Made by a program: the position numbers and the translations under genes
In this document: piece after piece, positions 55,834 to 64,000 of the stretch
How the letters are laid out: the number at the start of each line of letters is the position of its first letter
Numbering within the stretch: position 1 is the first letter of the stretch
Notes under the pieces: generated by a model
What the model saw: only the letters and a program-made list of their open reading frames with translations
Database searches by the model: none
What the model was told of the DNA's origin: nothing
From: Methanolinea sp.
Lineage (GTDB): Archaea; Halobacteriota; Methanomicrobia; Methanomicrobiales; Methanospirillaceae
Length of the DNA: 64,000 nt
Assembly: GCA_024518585.1 (NCBI GenBank)
Contig: JANIHI010000009.1
Location: 1 to 64,000, forward strand
Direction of reading: 5' to 3'

Positions 55834-56454
55834 TCAGTCAATCCGGGATATTTTGAAGAGAGAATAGACGGGAACACCATCAACGTCCCGGAGACCGCGC
55901 TTGTCAAAGATGACGCATATTGCGACGGGGTGGGCACCATGCCGGCGGAGATACTTGACAACGTCCTGCATCGTGTTTCCTGACGTGATGACATCGTCCA
56001 CGATGATGCACCTCTCGCCACTCACGGGCGAGAAGTTCCCGCTGATCGATCCGACCGGTGGCTCCTGCGTGCTGTGCTTGGCGGGGTGGTAAATGGCAAG
56101 CCTGATGTCCTCCTGGACTGCAATCAGCGTTGCAAGCGGGATCCCTGATACGGCAATCCCCACGACGAGGGTGGGGAAACGCTCCAAATAGCCCTCCTCT
56201 TTTTCATCTCCCTCAAGGGATGTATAGTACTGTTTGAGGAGCATCATGGCGATCCCGTCGAGAAGCGGCCCCTGGCCACTCACCGCGGTCCAGTCTATGT
56301 GGACGTCCTTGGGTATCGCCACGCCCTTCTGCTGGGTCAGAAGCCAGGTCACGGTCTCCATGGAGAGCGAGAGCTCGTCTGCGATCTGTCCCGGACTGTG
56401 CCCTTCAGAGAGGAGAGCCCTGGCCTTCTGGATCAGCTCGTCAAGCGACGACAT
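55834..56454 (-). CDS. gfcR: PRTase-like transcriptional regulator, GfcR/orotate PRTase-like
   Basis: 206 residues from ATG 56454 ([18 protein letters not shown]); an ATG seven codons earlier abuts the nob1 stop. The N-terminal 50 residues form a helix-turn-helix ([20 protein letters not shown]). The rest is a phosphoribosyltransferase fold with the PRPP loop [19 protein letters not shown] (about 149-167), [18 protein letters not shown]. Haloarchaeal GfcR uses this design to control sugar catabolism genes. In this window it sits beside prs, which makes PRPP, so sensing of PRPP or a sugar phosphate is a fitting guess. Confidence 0.88.
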   Translation of the reverse strand: MSSLDELIQKARALLSEGHSPGQIADELSLSMETVTWLLTQQKGVAIPKDVHIDWTAVSGQGPLLDGIAMMLLKQYYTSLEGDEKEEGYLERFPTLVVGIAVSGIPLATLIAVQEDIRLAIYHPAKHSTQEPPVGSISGNFSPVSGERCIIVDDVITSGNTMQDVVKYLRRHGAHPVAICVIFDKRGLRDVDGVPVYSLFKISRID

Positions 56455-56475
56455 GGGAAAAAAGTGTGCACCCAT

Positions 56476-56937
56476 CTACTTAAGTGTTCTTTTTGGAACC
56501 GTTCCGCATACCGGGCACACACCCGGTCCTTCCACGACCTTCCCACACCCCGGGCAGCGGAACTTCCACTGCCGCTTCCTCGCCCTCCGCTGCTGGAGGG
56601 GGTAGACCACGATTCCCAGGTGGCGGGCAACGTTCTGGAGGGCAAAGTCATCAGACACGACACCGGCACCTTCCTGGAGAGCAAGGGCAAGGACCTCGCA
56701 GTCGGCAGGGGAGAGGACGGAGAGGTCCCCGCTTGCTGCCGCGGAATCGAAAACTGCCTGGAGATACTCCCTTTCCGGAGCCAAAACCACGAGGCCTGTT
56801 GCGAGGAGGGCCTCGAGCCGGCAGCGCGAACACGCGTCCCTCAGCTCACCCACGACCGCAGGTGTCGAGTAGAGCTCGCCCTCGAGGGGAATATCCAGGA
56901 AAAAGGCAGTTGCGTCAAGGACTTTTTTCTGCGGCAA
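56476..56937 (-). CDS. nob1: Endoribonuclease Nob1 (PIN domain plus zinc ribbon)
   Basis: Cleaves the 3' end of pre-16S rRNA in ribosome assembly. 153 residues from TTG 56937, chosen because GGAGGTG lies seven bases upstream and VLDATAFFLD is the first PIN strand. PIN acidic residues: VLDATAF, VGELRDACSR, LSPADCEVLALALQEG, VVSDDFALQNVARHLG. C-terminal zinc ribbon FRCPGCGKVV...CPVCGT (about 122-146). The start overlaps the rtcA stop by 23 bases, so the two are co-translated. Confidence 0.9.
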   Translation of the reverse strand: MPQKKVLDATAFFLDIPLEGELYSTPAVVGELRDACSRCRLEALLATGLVVLAPEREYLQAVFDSAAASGDLSVLSPADCEVLALALQEGAGVVSDDFALQNVARHLGIVVYPLQQRRARKRQWKFRCPGCGKVVEGPGVCPVCGTVPKRTLK

Positions 56938-57913
56938 ACGTGACCACCTCCCCTTCCCTGACAGAGATATCGTATCCAAAAAGACGTAGGAGCCAGCACA
57001 TCGTCCTCGCATGGAGGGTACAGGTGTTGCTCGTGTAGGATCCCCCGGCGGTGGCAACGTAGATCAGGAGCTGGTCGGCAAGGTGCCTGTCCACCACTCC
57101 CCCGGCACTCACCTCACTGGTGAGGGCGAGAGCAGCGTCCCGTCCCACCTTCTCGGCGGGATAACCGGGCTTTCCGATACCAACGCCACCCCTCCAGCCC
57201 ATCCACGCCGTGCACGAACTTCCCATCCCCGGGCCCTCCCTCACATCCTTCGCGACAGGAAAAACAAGTCCCGTTGCATCGAGGAGATGTGCTGCAGCCG
57301 CAGCCGCCTGGCGTTCCGCGACGTGGAAAGGGAGTCCGGCGCTGCACGAGACGATCCCCCGGGATCCTTCCCCGACCCGTTCCGGGGGACGGAGGGGGAC
57401 GAGACCGGAGGGTAACACCCGGGACCTGACAACGCCACCGCCCCGGGGATAGTAGCCCCTCCAGGTGATCTCGATGCTTATCCGGGCCCCGTGAGCGATG
57501 AGGAAGGGGACGAGGAGGTGTGCGGTATAGTCAATCGTCGGGCTCTGGCTCACTTCTGTCCCGCCGGAAAGGGTGATCTCTCCCCCGACTTTGAGTGCAA
57601 CCGGGAGCCAGGCCTGGAGAACGAGGGGGATGCTCCCTGCTGTCCCGATGTCCACAGATATCGTTCTCTGCGAGAGGGGGCCGGGGATGCATGTCACCTC
57701 CCTGCTCCCGGGGGTGCACCCCGACACTTCGGCATCGCATACGCCGGCAACCGCCCGGATCGCGGCGATGTGCTGCGGCCGGAGACCGGGGTTCTGCCTC
57801 CCGGCCCTGATGTTATAAACGCGGCATGGCTCGCCCGTGATCGCCGAGAGGGCGACTGCCGACCGGACAAGCTGCCCTCCCCCTTCCAGGGTGGCTCCAT
57901 CAATCACGAGCAT
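56915..57913 (-). CDS. rtcA: RNA 3'-terminal phosphate cyclase
   Basis: Converts RNA 3'-phosphate to a 2',3'-cyclic phosphate with ATP. 332 residues from ATG 57913 (MLVIDGATLEGGGQLVRSA), which overlaps the prs stop by ten bases. Marks: EGGGQLVRSAVALSAITG, the conserved RAGRQNPGLRPQH, GGTEVSQSPTIDY, and the catalytic histidine in GGVVDRHLADQLLIYVA (near 280). The inserted middle with GYYPRGGG is the RTC insert. Full length. Middle gene of prs-rtcA-nob1, minus strand. Confidence 0.95.
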   Translation of the reverse strand: MLVIDGATLEGGGQLVRSAVALSAITGEPCRVYNIRAGRQNPGLRPQHIAAIRAVAGVCDAEVSGCTPGSREVTCIPGPLSQRTISVDIGTAGSIPLVLQAWLPVALKVGGEITLSGGTEVSQSPTIDYTAHLLVPFLIAHGARISIEITWRGYYPRGGGVVRSRVLPSGLVPLRPPERVGEGSRGIVSCSAGLPFHVAERQAAAAAAHLLDATGLVFPVAKDVREGPGMGSSCTAWMGWRGGVGIGKPGYPAEKVGRDAALALTSEVSAGGVVDRHLADQLLIYVATAGGSYTSNTCTLHARTMCWLLRLFGYDISVREGEVVTFAAEKSP

Positions 57914-58755
57914 TCGCGGACCATACGGGCAATGGCATCTCCTGCAGAGTACCGGCTGCATGCCCTTTCCAAGGTATCACTGCATGCCACGTGGTGGATG
58001 CCGGCCGCAAGGAGGCGGAGGTATGACCCCTCCGCAAGGACACCGTGGACACATGCGGACGAGACCGTCCGGGCACCCTGGTCTCTCAGCATCCGGGCAG
58101 CCGAAACGAGTGTCCCCCCCGTGGATATGATGTCGTCAACGACGACGACATCACGTTCTTTCACATCAAGGGAGCGCTGTTCCATCCGGACCTCCTCGCC
58201 GGATATCCGTGTCTTTTCCAGGTGGCCGGACTCCCATTTGCACGGTGTCGCAACGGCCGCGGCAAACCGGGCTGCCCCGTCGTCGGGAGCAAGGATAAAG
58301 GGATCCTCGAGGGGTAACGAGGAGAGGTAGCGTCCTATCTCTTCAGCCAGGCTCACATCGTGCGAGGGAACGCGGAAATGGGATAGGACGCGGGGATCGT
58401 GCACGTTCACGGTAAAAACCCTTGATACCCCCTGTGACAGGGCCCTGCAGACTGCGCGAGCACTGAGGGGTTCTCCCTCGTGGAACTTCTTGTCCTGCCG
58501 TGCATATCCCAGGTACGGCACGACGAGGGTGACGTCTGACCCTTCACATGCATCGACGAGGAGGAGGAGCTCGATAAACGCGTCTGCGTCGGGAGTGCTC
58601 CCTACAATGATCATCTCCCCGTCTGTTTCTTCCACGCGAAGGTAATGCTCCCCGTCGGGAAAACGGGTGAACCTCACCCCTCCGACCGGACAGCGGAGGG
58701 CCCGTGCTATGTTTTCTGCCAGTACCTGGTTGTATTCCGTGCTCACGACCAACAT
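57904..58755 (-). CDS. prs: Ribose-phosphate pyrophosphokinase (PRPP synthase)
   Basis: Makes PRPP from ribose 5-phosphate and ATP for nucleotides, histidine and (in methanogens) methanopterin. 283 residues, the short archaeal form (bacterial about 315). Ribose-binding and metal region: RFPDGEHYLRV, YLGYARQDKKFHEGEPLSA, NVHDPRVLSHF; PRPP loop VVVVDDIISTGGTLV (about 212-226). GAGGT ribosome site seven bases before ATG. The stop overlaps rtcA, so the three genes form one translation unit. Confidence 0.95.
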   Translation of the reverse strand: MLVVSTEYNQVLAENIARALRCPVGGVRFTRFPDGEHYLRVEETDGEMIIVGSTPDADAFIELLLLVDACEGSDVTLVVPYLGYARQDKKFHEGEPLSARAVCRALSQGVSRVFTVNVHDPRVLSHFRVPSHDVSLAEEIGRYLSSLPLEDPFILAPDDGAARFAAAVATPCKWESGHLEKTRISGEEVRMEQRSLDVKERDVVVVDDIISTGGTLVSAARMLRDQGARTVSSACVHGVLAEGSYLRLLAAGIHHVACSDTLERACSRYSAGDAIARMVRECS

Positions 58756-58792
58756 GCCTGCGACCTCATGCTGAAAGTACTTAAACGAGCAG

Positions 58793-58801
58793 GGATAAAT
58801 T
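58793..58801. promoter_or_regulatory. Shared TATA element of the divergent prs and lonB genes
   Basis: GGATAAATT on plus reads AATTTATCC on minus. It lies 42 bases before the prs ATG and 46 before the lonB ATG, suitable for both directions. This is the only good candidate in an 88-base spacer. Confidence 0.4.
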
Positions 58802-58843
58802 ACATCACTATTGCGAACAGCCCCCCGAGGTACATATTTTCAA

Positions 58844-60760
58844 ATGGAGAGCAAGGAAGTTCCAGAAGGGGCCCCCGAAGAAGAGGTCCCTGTTGAAGTC
58901 TCGGTCACAAACTCGTCCCAGGTGGAGGTACCCCCCTCCCTGATCGACCAGGTGATAGGCCAGGAACACGCGGTCGAGGTCATCAGGAAGGCCGCTACCC
59001 AGAGGCGCCACGTGATGATGATAGGCAGCCCGGGAACGGGGAAGTCCATGCTTGCCAAGGCAATGGCAGAACTCCTCCCCAAGGAGGAGATGCAGGACAT
59101 CCTCGTGTACCCCAACTCCGATGACCCCAATAACCCCATCGTGCGAACGGTTCCCGCCGGGCGGGGCAAGCAGATCGTGGCAGCCCACAAGGCCGAGGCG
59201 CGGAAAAAGATACAGTTCAGGAATACGCTCCTCATGCTCCTGCTCATCGGGATCATCGGGTACGCATTCATCACCTACCAGTGGCTGATGGGAATCATCG
59301 CCGCGGCTTTCGTCTTCATGGCCCTCCGGTATGCCACGCCCCGCGAAGAGTCAATGATCCCCAAGCTCCTCGTCTCCAACGACTCGACGACGACGGCTCC
59401 TTTCATCGATGCCACGGGGTCCCACGCAGGGGCCCTCCTCGGCGATGTACGGCATGACCCCTTCCAGAGCGGCGGCCTCGAGACCCCGAGCCATGACCGG
59501 GTCGAGGCAGGGGCCATTCACCGGGCACACAAGGGGGTCCTGTTCATCGACGAGATCAACACCCTGACACCCCACTCCCAGCAGAACCTCCTCACCGCCC
59601 TCCAGGAGGGCGAGTTCCCCATCACCGGCCAGAGCGAGAGGTCAAGCGGGGCCATGGTGAGGACAGAACCCGTCCCGTGCAAGTTCATCATGGTGGCCGC
59701 GGGAAACCTCGACGCCATCCAGGGGATGCACCCGGCACTCCGCTCCCGCATCAGGGGGTATGGGTACGAGGTCTACATGAGCGAAAGCATGCCCGACACG
59801 CCGGAAAACAGGGAGAAGTTCATCCGGTTCATCGCCCAGGAGGTGAAGAACGATGGCAAAATACCCCATTTCGACCGGAGTGCCATCGAAGAAGTTATCA
59901 GGGAAGCGAGGCGGAGGTCAAACCGGAAGGGGCACCTCACCCTGAAACTCCGGGACATGGGCGGTTTGATCCGGGTCGCCGGGGACCTTGCCCGCCAGGA
60001 AGGCGCAGAGGTGACGACCGCAGATCACGTGATTGCTGCAAAGAAGACCGCCCGGTCCATCGAAGACCAGGTCTCCGACGAGTATATCCGCCGAAGCCGG
60101 GAATACGAGCTCACTGTGGTGGAGGGGACGAGGATCGGGAGGGTGAATGGGCTCGCGGTGATGGGGAGCGACTCGGGCTCTGTCCTTCCCATCATGGCCG
60201 AGGTTACCCCTGCCCAGGGTTCCAGCGGGACGGTGATCGCGACCGGGATGCTCAAGGAGATCGCCCAGGAGTCCATCAAGAACGTGAGCGCTATTCTCAA
60301 GAAGTTTACCGGCAAGGACATCAAGAACATGGATATCCACATCCAGTTCATTGGGACCTACGGGGGAGTGGAGGGGGACTCTGCCTCCATCAGCGTGGCA
60401 ACGGCGGTCATCAGTGCCATTGAGAATATCCCGGTCCGCCAGGACATCGGGATGACCGGTTCCCTCTCTGTCAGGGGCGACGTCCTGCCTGTTGGTGGCG
60501 TCACGTACAAGATCGAGGCAGCAGCAAAGGCCGGGATCAAGACCGTGCTCATACCGCGGGCAAACCTCGATGACGTCCTGATAGAGGACCGTTACCGTTC
60601 CCTGGTGACCATCATCCCCGTGGACTACATCGATGATGTCCTCAAGATTGCCCTCGTGCCGGAGAACCGCGAAGGATTCTTAAACAAATTGCGGAAGATG
60701 GCATCAGCACCCTCCGCAGCGTTCCTTGAGGGTCCGACTGCTCCCACCACCCCGGCATGA
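58844..60760 (+). CDS. lonB: Membrane-bound ATP-dependent protease LonB
   Basis: Degrades unfolded or short-lived proteins at the inner face of the membrane. 638 residues from ATG 58844 ([14 protein letters not shown]). AAA+ domain with Walker A GSPGTGKS (61-68) and Walker [10 protein letters not shown]. Between the Walker motifs is the archaeal insertion with two membrane segments (about 128-146 and 147-163, [13 protein letters not shown] and [15 protein letters not shown]). C-terminal protease: [15 protein letters not shown] with the catalytic serine and [15 protein letters not shown] with the lysine. Adjacent tldD starts six bases after its stop, so they form an operon. Confidence 0.96.
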   Translation: MESKEVPEGAPEEEVPVEVSVTNSSQVEVPPSLIDQVIGQEHAVEVIRKAATQRRHVMMIGSPGTGKSMLAKAMAELLPKEEMQDILVYPNSDDPNNPIVRTVPAGRGKQIVAAHKAEARKKIQFRNTLLMLLLIGIIGYAFITYQWLMGIIAAAFVFMALRYATPREESMIPKLLVSNDSTTTAPFIDATGSHAGALLGDVRHDPFQSGGLETPSHDRVEAGAIHRAHKGVLFIDEINTLTPHSQQNLLTALQEGEFPITGQSERSSGAMVRTEPVPCKFIMVAAGNLDAIQGMHPALRSRIRGYGYEVYMSESMPDTPENREKFIRFIAQEVKNDGKIPHFDRSAIEEVIREARRRSNRKGHLTLKLRDMGGLIRVAGDLARQEGAEVTTADHVIAAKKTARSIEDQVSDEYIRRSREYELTVVEGTRIGRVNGLAVMGSDSGSVLPIMAEVTPAQGSSGTVIATGMLKEIAQESIKNVSAILKKFTGKDIKNMDIHIQFIGTYGGVEGDSASISVATAVISAIENIPVRQDIGMTGSLSVRGDVLPVGGVTYKIEAAAKAGIKTVLIPRANLDDVLIEDRYRSLVTIIPVDYIDDVLKIALVPENREGFLNKLRKMASAPSAAFLEGPTAPTTPA

Positions 60761-60766
60761 TTCTCC

Positions 60767-62098
60767 ATGACCGGGATCCGCTATTTTGACATCCGCCACG
60801 TCAGGGGAGAGGTCACCCATATTGACAGCGAGAACGGCCGGGTGGAATCAGCCGGGACATCGTTCCTGGACAGGGCAATCGTGCGCGTACTGGGCCCGAA
60901 GGGATGGGGAATCCTCTCTCTCGACACCTTCGAACGCCCGGGGAGAGAGAACCTTGACGAGATCCTGGAGAGGGGGTCCCGCCTCGCCTCTCTCACGCAA
61001 CAGGAAGTGGTCCTTGCTGACGTGCCGTCCGGGACCATCCCTGTCCCCCCCCTGAAGGAAGATCCCCGTTCCATCGATCTTCCGGAGAAGGAGGGGTTCC
61101 TCCTCGAGATCGAGAAAGCAGCCAGGATGACTGGTATCACGAGTACACGGGCCAGCTACATCGAGCGTTTTGAAGACGTGTATTTTGGGGACAGCAGCGG
61201 CAACGAGTATAGCTATACCATCTGCCGGTGCGGTTACTCTGTCCTTGCCGTCGCAGTCAGGGGAGGTGAGATGCAGATGGGATACCGGCGCAGGCACGCA
61301 CTGCAGGATTTTCCCCTCCGGCACATGCAGGATGATGGCAGAAAAGCAGCCAGGAGGGCGCTTGCCCTGCTGGACGCAAAAAGGCCCCGGGGGGGGAGGA
61401 TGAACGTGATCCTCGACCCGGAGCTTGCCGGTGTCTTTGCCCACGAGGCCGTCGGTCATGCAAGCGAGGCAGACCTCGTCCAGGAAGGGGGATCAGTCCT
61501 TGGGGGCAGGATCGGTCACGCGATTGGAAGCGACTGCGTCACGATCATCGACGACCCCACCCTGCCCGAATTTGGGTTCGAACCTGTTGATGCAGAGGGG
61601 AGCGTTGTCGGCCCGACAGAGATCATCAAAAAAGGGGTCCTGAACGCGTACCTCCACAGCAGGGAGACACTTGCCGCCGTCGGACATGGGCATGCCGGGA
61701 ATGCCCGGGCCATGCCGGGTGAACCTCCCCAGGTCAGGATGAGCAACACCTACATCAGGGAGGGGGACAGCTCGGTCGACGAGGTCATCGCAGAATGCAG
61801 GAGGGGGATCTTTCTCATCGGCACGCGCGGCGGGCAGGTGGACCCCGGCAGGGGAGTCTTCCAGTTCAACGCCGAGTGCGGGTATATCATTGAAAACGGG
61901 GAATGCGGGCAAATGGTCAGGGACGTCTCCCTTTCGGGAGAGATCCTTTCCACGTTGCACGGGATCTCGCTGTGTGCGGGGGACAGGAGGATGCACGAGG
62001 GATACTGTGGAAAGGGGGGCCAGAGCGTGCCAGTCAGTGACGGGGCACCCCATGTCCTCCTCCACGATGCGGTGGTGGGTGGCAGTGGATCTGATTGA
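60767..62098 (+). CDS. tldD: TldD-family zinc metalloprotease
   Basis: Active subunit of the TldD/TldE heterodimer that degrades unfolded peptides and, in bacteria, matures microcin and CcdA-type substrates. 443 residues. Zinc motif HEAVGHASEAD near 226-236 (HExxxH). Other family segments: AVRGGEMQMGYRR, PDDPTLPEFG-like IDDPTLPEFGFE, HAGNARAMPGEPPQVRMSNT, GTRGGQVDPGRGVFQFNAECG. Six bases after lonB. Overlaps the following tldE by 14 bases. Confidence 0.94.
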   Translation: MTGIRYFDIRHVRGEVTHIDSENGRVESAGTSFLDRAIVRVLGPKGWGILSLDTFERPGRENLDEILERGSRLASLTQQEVVLADVPSGTIPVPPLKEDPRSIDLPEKEGFLLEIEKAARMTGITSTRASYIERFEDVYFGDSSGNEYSYTICRCGYSVLAVAVRGGEMQMGYRRRHALQDFPLRHMQDDGRKAARRALALLDAKRPRGGRMNVILDPELAGVFAHEAVGHASEADLVQEGGSVLGGRIGHAIGSDCVTIIDDPTLPEFGFEPVDAEGSVVGPTEIIKKGVLNAYLHSRETLAAVGHGHAGNARAMPGEPPQVRMSNTYIREGDSSVDEVIAECRRGIFLIGTRGGQVDPGRGVFQFNAECGYIIENGECGQMVRDVSLSGEILSTLHGISLCAGDRRMHEGYCGKGGQSVPVSDGAPHVLLHDAVVGGSGSD

Positions 62099-63368
62099 AA
62101 AGATCCTGTCCGCGGGAAATGCGAAAGCCGATGAGGTGGAAATTTACCTCTCAACCGGCAGGTCGGTCACTGCCAGGCTCAAGAGGAGGGAGATCTCCTA
62201 TGCGGCGGGATCTGACAACAAGTCCCTTGCTATCAGGGTGATCTCCGGGGGAAAGATCGGTGTATCTTCTACCTCCAACCCGGGACGCTGGGAACCCTGC
62301 CTTGACGCGGCGTTACGGAGTGCTCAACTGGCAAACGCCCAGGAGTGGAAAGGGCTGCCCCGGCCGGACCCTGCCGGCGGGGGGTGGATCAATTTTGACC
62401 AGACGCTCATCCCTGACCCTGCCCGGGCAGGGGGACTCCTCCAGGACATGGTGGAGGGGGCGGGGGCGTACCCCGTGGAGATCACATCGGGAAGTGCCGA
62501 GATATCCCGGTTTTCAACGGTACTTGCCAATACAAACGGCCTCTTCCGGGAAGACCGGGAGAGCCTGGTGAGTATCGGGCTCGAGGCGATCAGGGAGCAG
62601 TCGACAGGGTACGAGTTCGAGACCTCGTGGAAGGCAGATATCGACGCGGTGGAGGTTGGGCGGAGGGCAGCCTTTCTTGCATCGTCCTCGGCCGGGGGCA
62701 GGGATATTCCGACCGGCACCTATGACGTCATCCTCTCCCCTGTTGCCCTCGCACAGCTCGTGGAAGCGTGCATCATCCCTGCCCTGAGCGGGAGGAATGT
62801 CCACGAAGGACGGTCCCGGCTCGCTCCACTCCTCGGAGAGGAGGTCTTTGACCCGGCCCTCACCCTGACAGACGACCCGTTCCATCCCCGGGGGACCGGC
62901 AGCTGCCTGTGGGACGGGGAGGGCTCGGTGACCCGGCGGCTCCCCTTCATCGAGAGGGGTGTCCTTCGCTGTTTTGCCTATGACCTCAAGACTGCGTACA
63001 GGTACGGGAAAGAATCCACGGGGAGTGCAGTCCGTTCGGGGATGGGGGGTGGGATCTCCATCGGTGTCCACTGCGCCACGCTCGACGGCCCCCGGTGCAA
63101 CCTCGCTGATGAGGAGGGGATATGGGTGCACGATGTCGTGGGGGCGCACACGGCAAATCCCCTGACGGGGGACTTCTCGGTTGAACTCTCCAATGCCTTT
63201 CTCACACGGGGAGGTCACTTTGAATACCCGATAAAATCGGCAATGCTGACGGGGAACGTCTTTGAGATGTTGAAAGGGACGGAGGGGATCTCGCGCGAGG
63301 AAAGAGTCGTGGGTGCCTTCGTCCTCCCCTCCATAAGATTAAAAAACCAGAGAATCATTGGTAATTAG
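62085..63368 (+). CDS. pmbA: TldE/PmbA-family protein
   Basis: Partner of TldD; forms the other half of the heterodimer and lacks the zinc site. 427 residues from GTG 62085, with GGTGG spacing of several bases upstream and an overlap of the tldD stop; an earlier ATG (62067) is possible but adds only a tryptophan-rich stretch. Family segments: SAGNAKADEVEIYLSTGRSV, GKIGVSSTSNPG, PTGTYDVILSPVALAQLVEA, RGTGSCLWDGEG and a late FEYPIKSAMLTGNVFEML. No HExxH motif, in keeping with TldE. Confidence 0.92.
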   Translation: MDLIEKILSAGNAKADEVEIYLSTGRSVTARLKRREISYAAGSDNKSLAIRVISGGKIGVSSTSNPGRWEPCLDAALRSAQLANAQEWKGLPRPDPAGGGWINFDQTLIPDPARAGGLLQDMVEGAGAYPVEITSGSAEISRFSTVLANTNGLFREDRESLVSIGLEAIREQSTGYEFETSWKADIDAVEVGRRAAFLASSSAGGRDIPTGTYDVILSPVALAQLVEACIIPALSGRNVHEGRSRLAPLLGEEVFDPALTLTDDPFHPRGTGSCLWDGEGSVTRRLPFIERGVLRCFAYDLKTAYRYGKESTGSAVRSGMGGGISIGVHCATLDGPRCNLADEEGIWVHDVVGAHTANPLTGDFSVELSNAFLTRGGHFEYPIKSAMLTGNVFEMLKGTEGISREERVVGAFVLPSIRLKNQRIIGN

Positions 63369-63376
63369 GAAGGTAC

Positions 63377-63637
63377 ATGGACTTCGCGGTCATTGCTGCA
63401 GCGGTTCTCATCGCTCTCGTGCTCTTTTTCATCCTCAAAGATATCACGAAGCTGGTCATCAACTCAATCCTCGGTCTCCTGATCCTCTTTTTCACCAATC
63501 TGTTCGGTGTGATGGGGATATTCGGGAGGCCGGACATCCCGTACTCGCTCGTCAACCTCCTCCTCTGCATCCTGGGGGGTATACCGGGTGCCCTCATCGT
63601 CATCGTCCTCCACCTGCTGGGAATGGAGGGTTTTTAG
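63377..63637 (+). CDS. BofA-family small membrane protein
   Basis: 86 residues, eight bases after pmbA. Two or three hydrophobic helices (VIAAAVLIALVLFFIL, IN-SILGLLILFFTNLFGVMG, VNLLLCILGGIPGALIVIVLH) with GGIPGALIVIVLHLLG typical of the BofA (SigmaK-processing regulator) fold. Archaeal members have no known sporulation role. Sits in the same transcript as LonB and TldD/E, so an effect on the membrane protease is a plausible but unproven reading. A T-tract ends the unit. Confidence 0.85.
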   Translation: MDFAVIAAAVLIALVLFFILKDITKLVINSILGLLILFFTNLFGVMGIFGRPDIPYSLVNLLLCILGGIPGALIVIVLHLLGMEGF

Positions 63638-63655
63638 GTTAATTTTTTTTTTTGT
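63637..63655 (+). terminator. T-tract terminator after the lonB-tldD-pmbA-bofA unit
   Basis: AGGTTAATTTTTTTTTTTG with an 11-base T run starts four bases after the stop codon at 63637. No strong stem precedes it, as is usual for archaeal stops. Confidence 0.55.
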
Positions 63656-63798
63656 TGAGATCGCCGCCATAACGTTCTTTTAGAGACGGGCCTGTCCAAC
63701 CACGCCCTGGAGGGGGGCTTTGGTCCACCAACCTGTTCTACACAGGACACGCAAAAAAGGAAAGAGCCTTGAATTCTCCTGGTGGATCTGGATTCATG

Positions 63799-64000
63799 TC
63801 AAAACACGTTTGCCTCGGTGTAGACGAGCACCTGGGTCTGCTGGATCTCGTAGGGCTTAATTTCGCGGGAATGGGCTGATAACCTCATCTTGACGACCTC
63901 GAGGGCGAGGTGGACATCGGTAAGGTCAGAGGGGCGCACGTAGCGCAGGAGGATAACGGTGTCTGCAAGGTACTCGATGAGATTGTGGCGGCTTGCGAAG
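63799..64000 (-). CDS. C-terminus of a RecA-superfamily (KaiC-like) ATPase
   Basis: Minus-strand open frame from the right edge to TGA at 63799-63801, 66 complete codons. It reads NLIEYLADTVILLRYVRP and later EVVKMRLSAHSREIKPYEI followed by an unmatched tail QQTQVLVYTEANVF. The pattern ILLRY with KMRxxxHSRxIKPYEI is the usual last part of a KaiC/GvpD-type ATPase domain. The Walker motifs would be outside the window. A T-run on the minus strand at 63754-63765 would end its transcript. Confidence 0.65.
   Translation of the reverse strand, partial: FASRHNLIEYLADTVILLRYVRPSDLTDVHLALEVVKMRLSAHSREIKPYEIQQTQVLVYTEANVF

Noticed and set aside
1-64000. CRISPR array, rRNA genes, prophage or integrated plasmid
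   Set aside because: No regularly spaced direct repeats, rRNA-like stretches, integrases, or phage structural genes were seen; only a partial transposase at the left edge.

Overview
The window is a piece of a methanogenic archaeon's chromosome, most likely order Methanomicrobiales (Methanoregula/Methanolinea/Methanoculleus-like; I cannot fix the genus). The evidence is archaeal core genes (aIF5A, thermosome, membrane LonB, Nob1, Class III-like PRPP synthase, a GfcR-like PRTase regulator, Trm-G10-type methyltransferase) next to bacterial-type systems common in this order (UvrABC, DnaK-DnaJ-GrpE), large PKD/TIG/kelch surface proteins, archaeal TATA boxes about 25-35 bases before many starts, and GGAGG/GGTGA ribosome sites before others.

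Layout. (1) 1-7.6 kb is an AT-rich polysaccharide island: glycosyltransferases and an FkbM methyltransferase. It is flanked on the left by the start of a probable transposase and holds two broken genes, a SAM methyltransferase lacking its N-terminus and a glycosyltransferase with one in-frame stop. (2) 7.8-11 kb, GC-rich: a secreted protein with a six-repeat kelch block embedded inside a PKD domain, followed by an unknown secreted protein. (3) 11.4-20.2 kb: a DnaJ-type zinc mini-protein, a CBS/DRTGG family II pyrophosphatase, and a tightly overlapped uvrA-uvrC-uvrB operon. (4) 20.2-24.4 kb: a 1389-residue surface protein of 10 TIG and 5 PKD domains. (5) 24.8-31.1 kb, minus strand: M42 peptidase, aminotransferase, hexuloisomerase, a tandem-ACT/metallo-beta-lactamase fusion, a small unknown protein, Mrp ATPase and RNase HI. 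(6) 31.4-37.2 kb: membrane-anchored protein, aIF5A, IMPase-family phosphatase with NAD kinase, DUF169, PP2C and a tRNA methyltransferase. (7) 37.3-40.8 kb: grpE-dnaK-dnaJ operon. (8) 40.9-44.7 kb: PAPS-reductase-like protein, purH, membrane protein. (9) 44.9-48.6 kb: branched-chain amino-acid operon (isopropylmalate-synthase family gene, ilvB, ilvN), the first gene apparently frameshifted near its start. (10) 48.6-54 kb: stand-alone LigD-type phosphoesterase, a second GC-rich sugar operon (FAD mutase-like, GT4, GT2), thioesterase, lipoprotein, tRNA-Ser(CGA), ThiS-like protein, zinc-ribbon protein. (11) 54.1-64 kb: thermosome, GfcR-like regulator, nob1, rtcA, prs; divergently lonB, tldD, tldE and a BofA-like membrane protein; then the C-terminus of a KaiC-like ATPase.

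Themes are protein quality control (two chaperone systems whose promoters look alike, LonB, TldD/E), surface glycan and adhesin production, DNA repair, RNA processing and PRPP/NADP/amino-acid metabolism. No CRISPR array, rRNA gene or complete mobile element was seen. I saw no clear new defence or mobile system. The most unusual items are the kelch-in-PKD architecture, the tandem-ACT/MBL fusion, the frameshift at a CCCC run in the isopropylmalate-synthase gene, and the lonB-tldD-tldE-bofA cluster.
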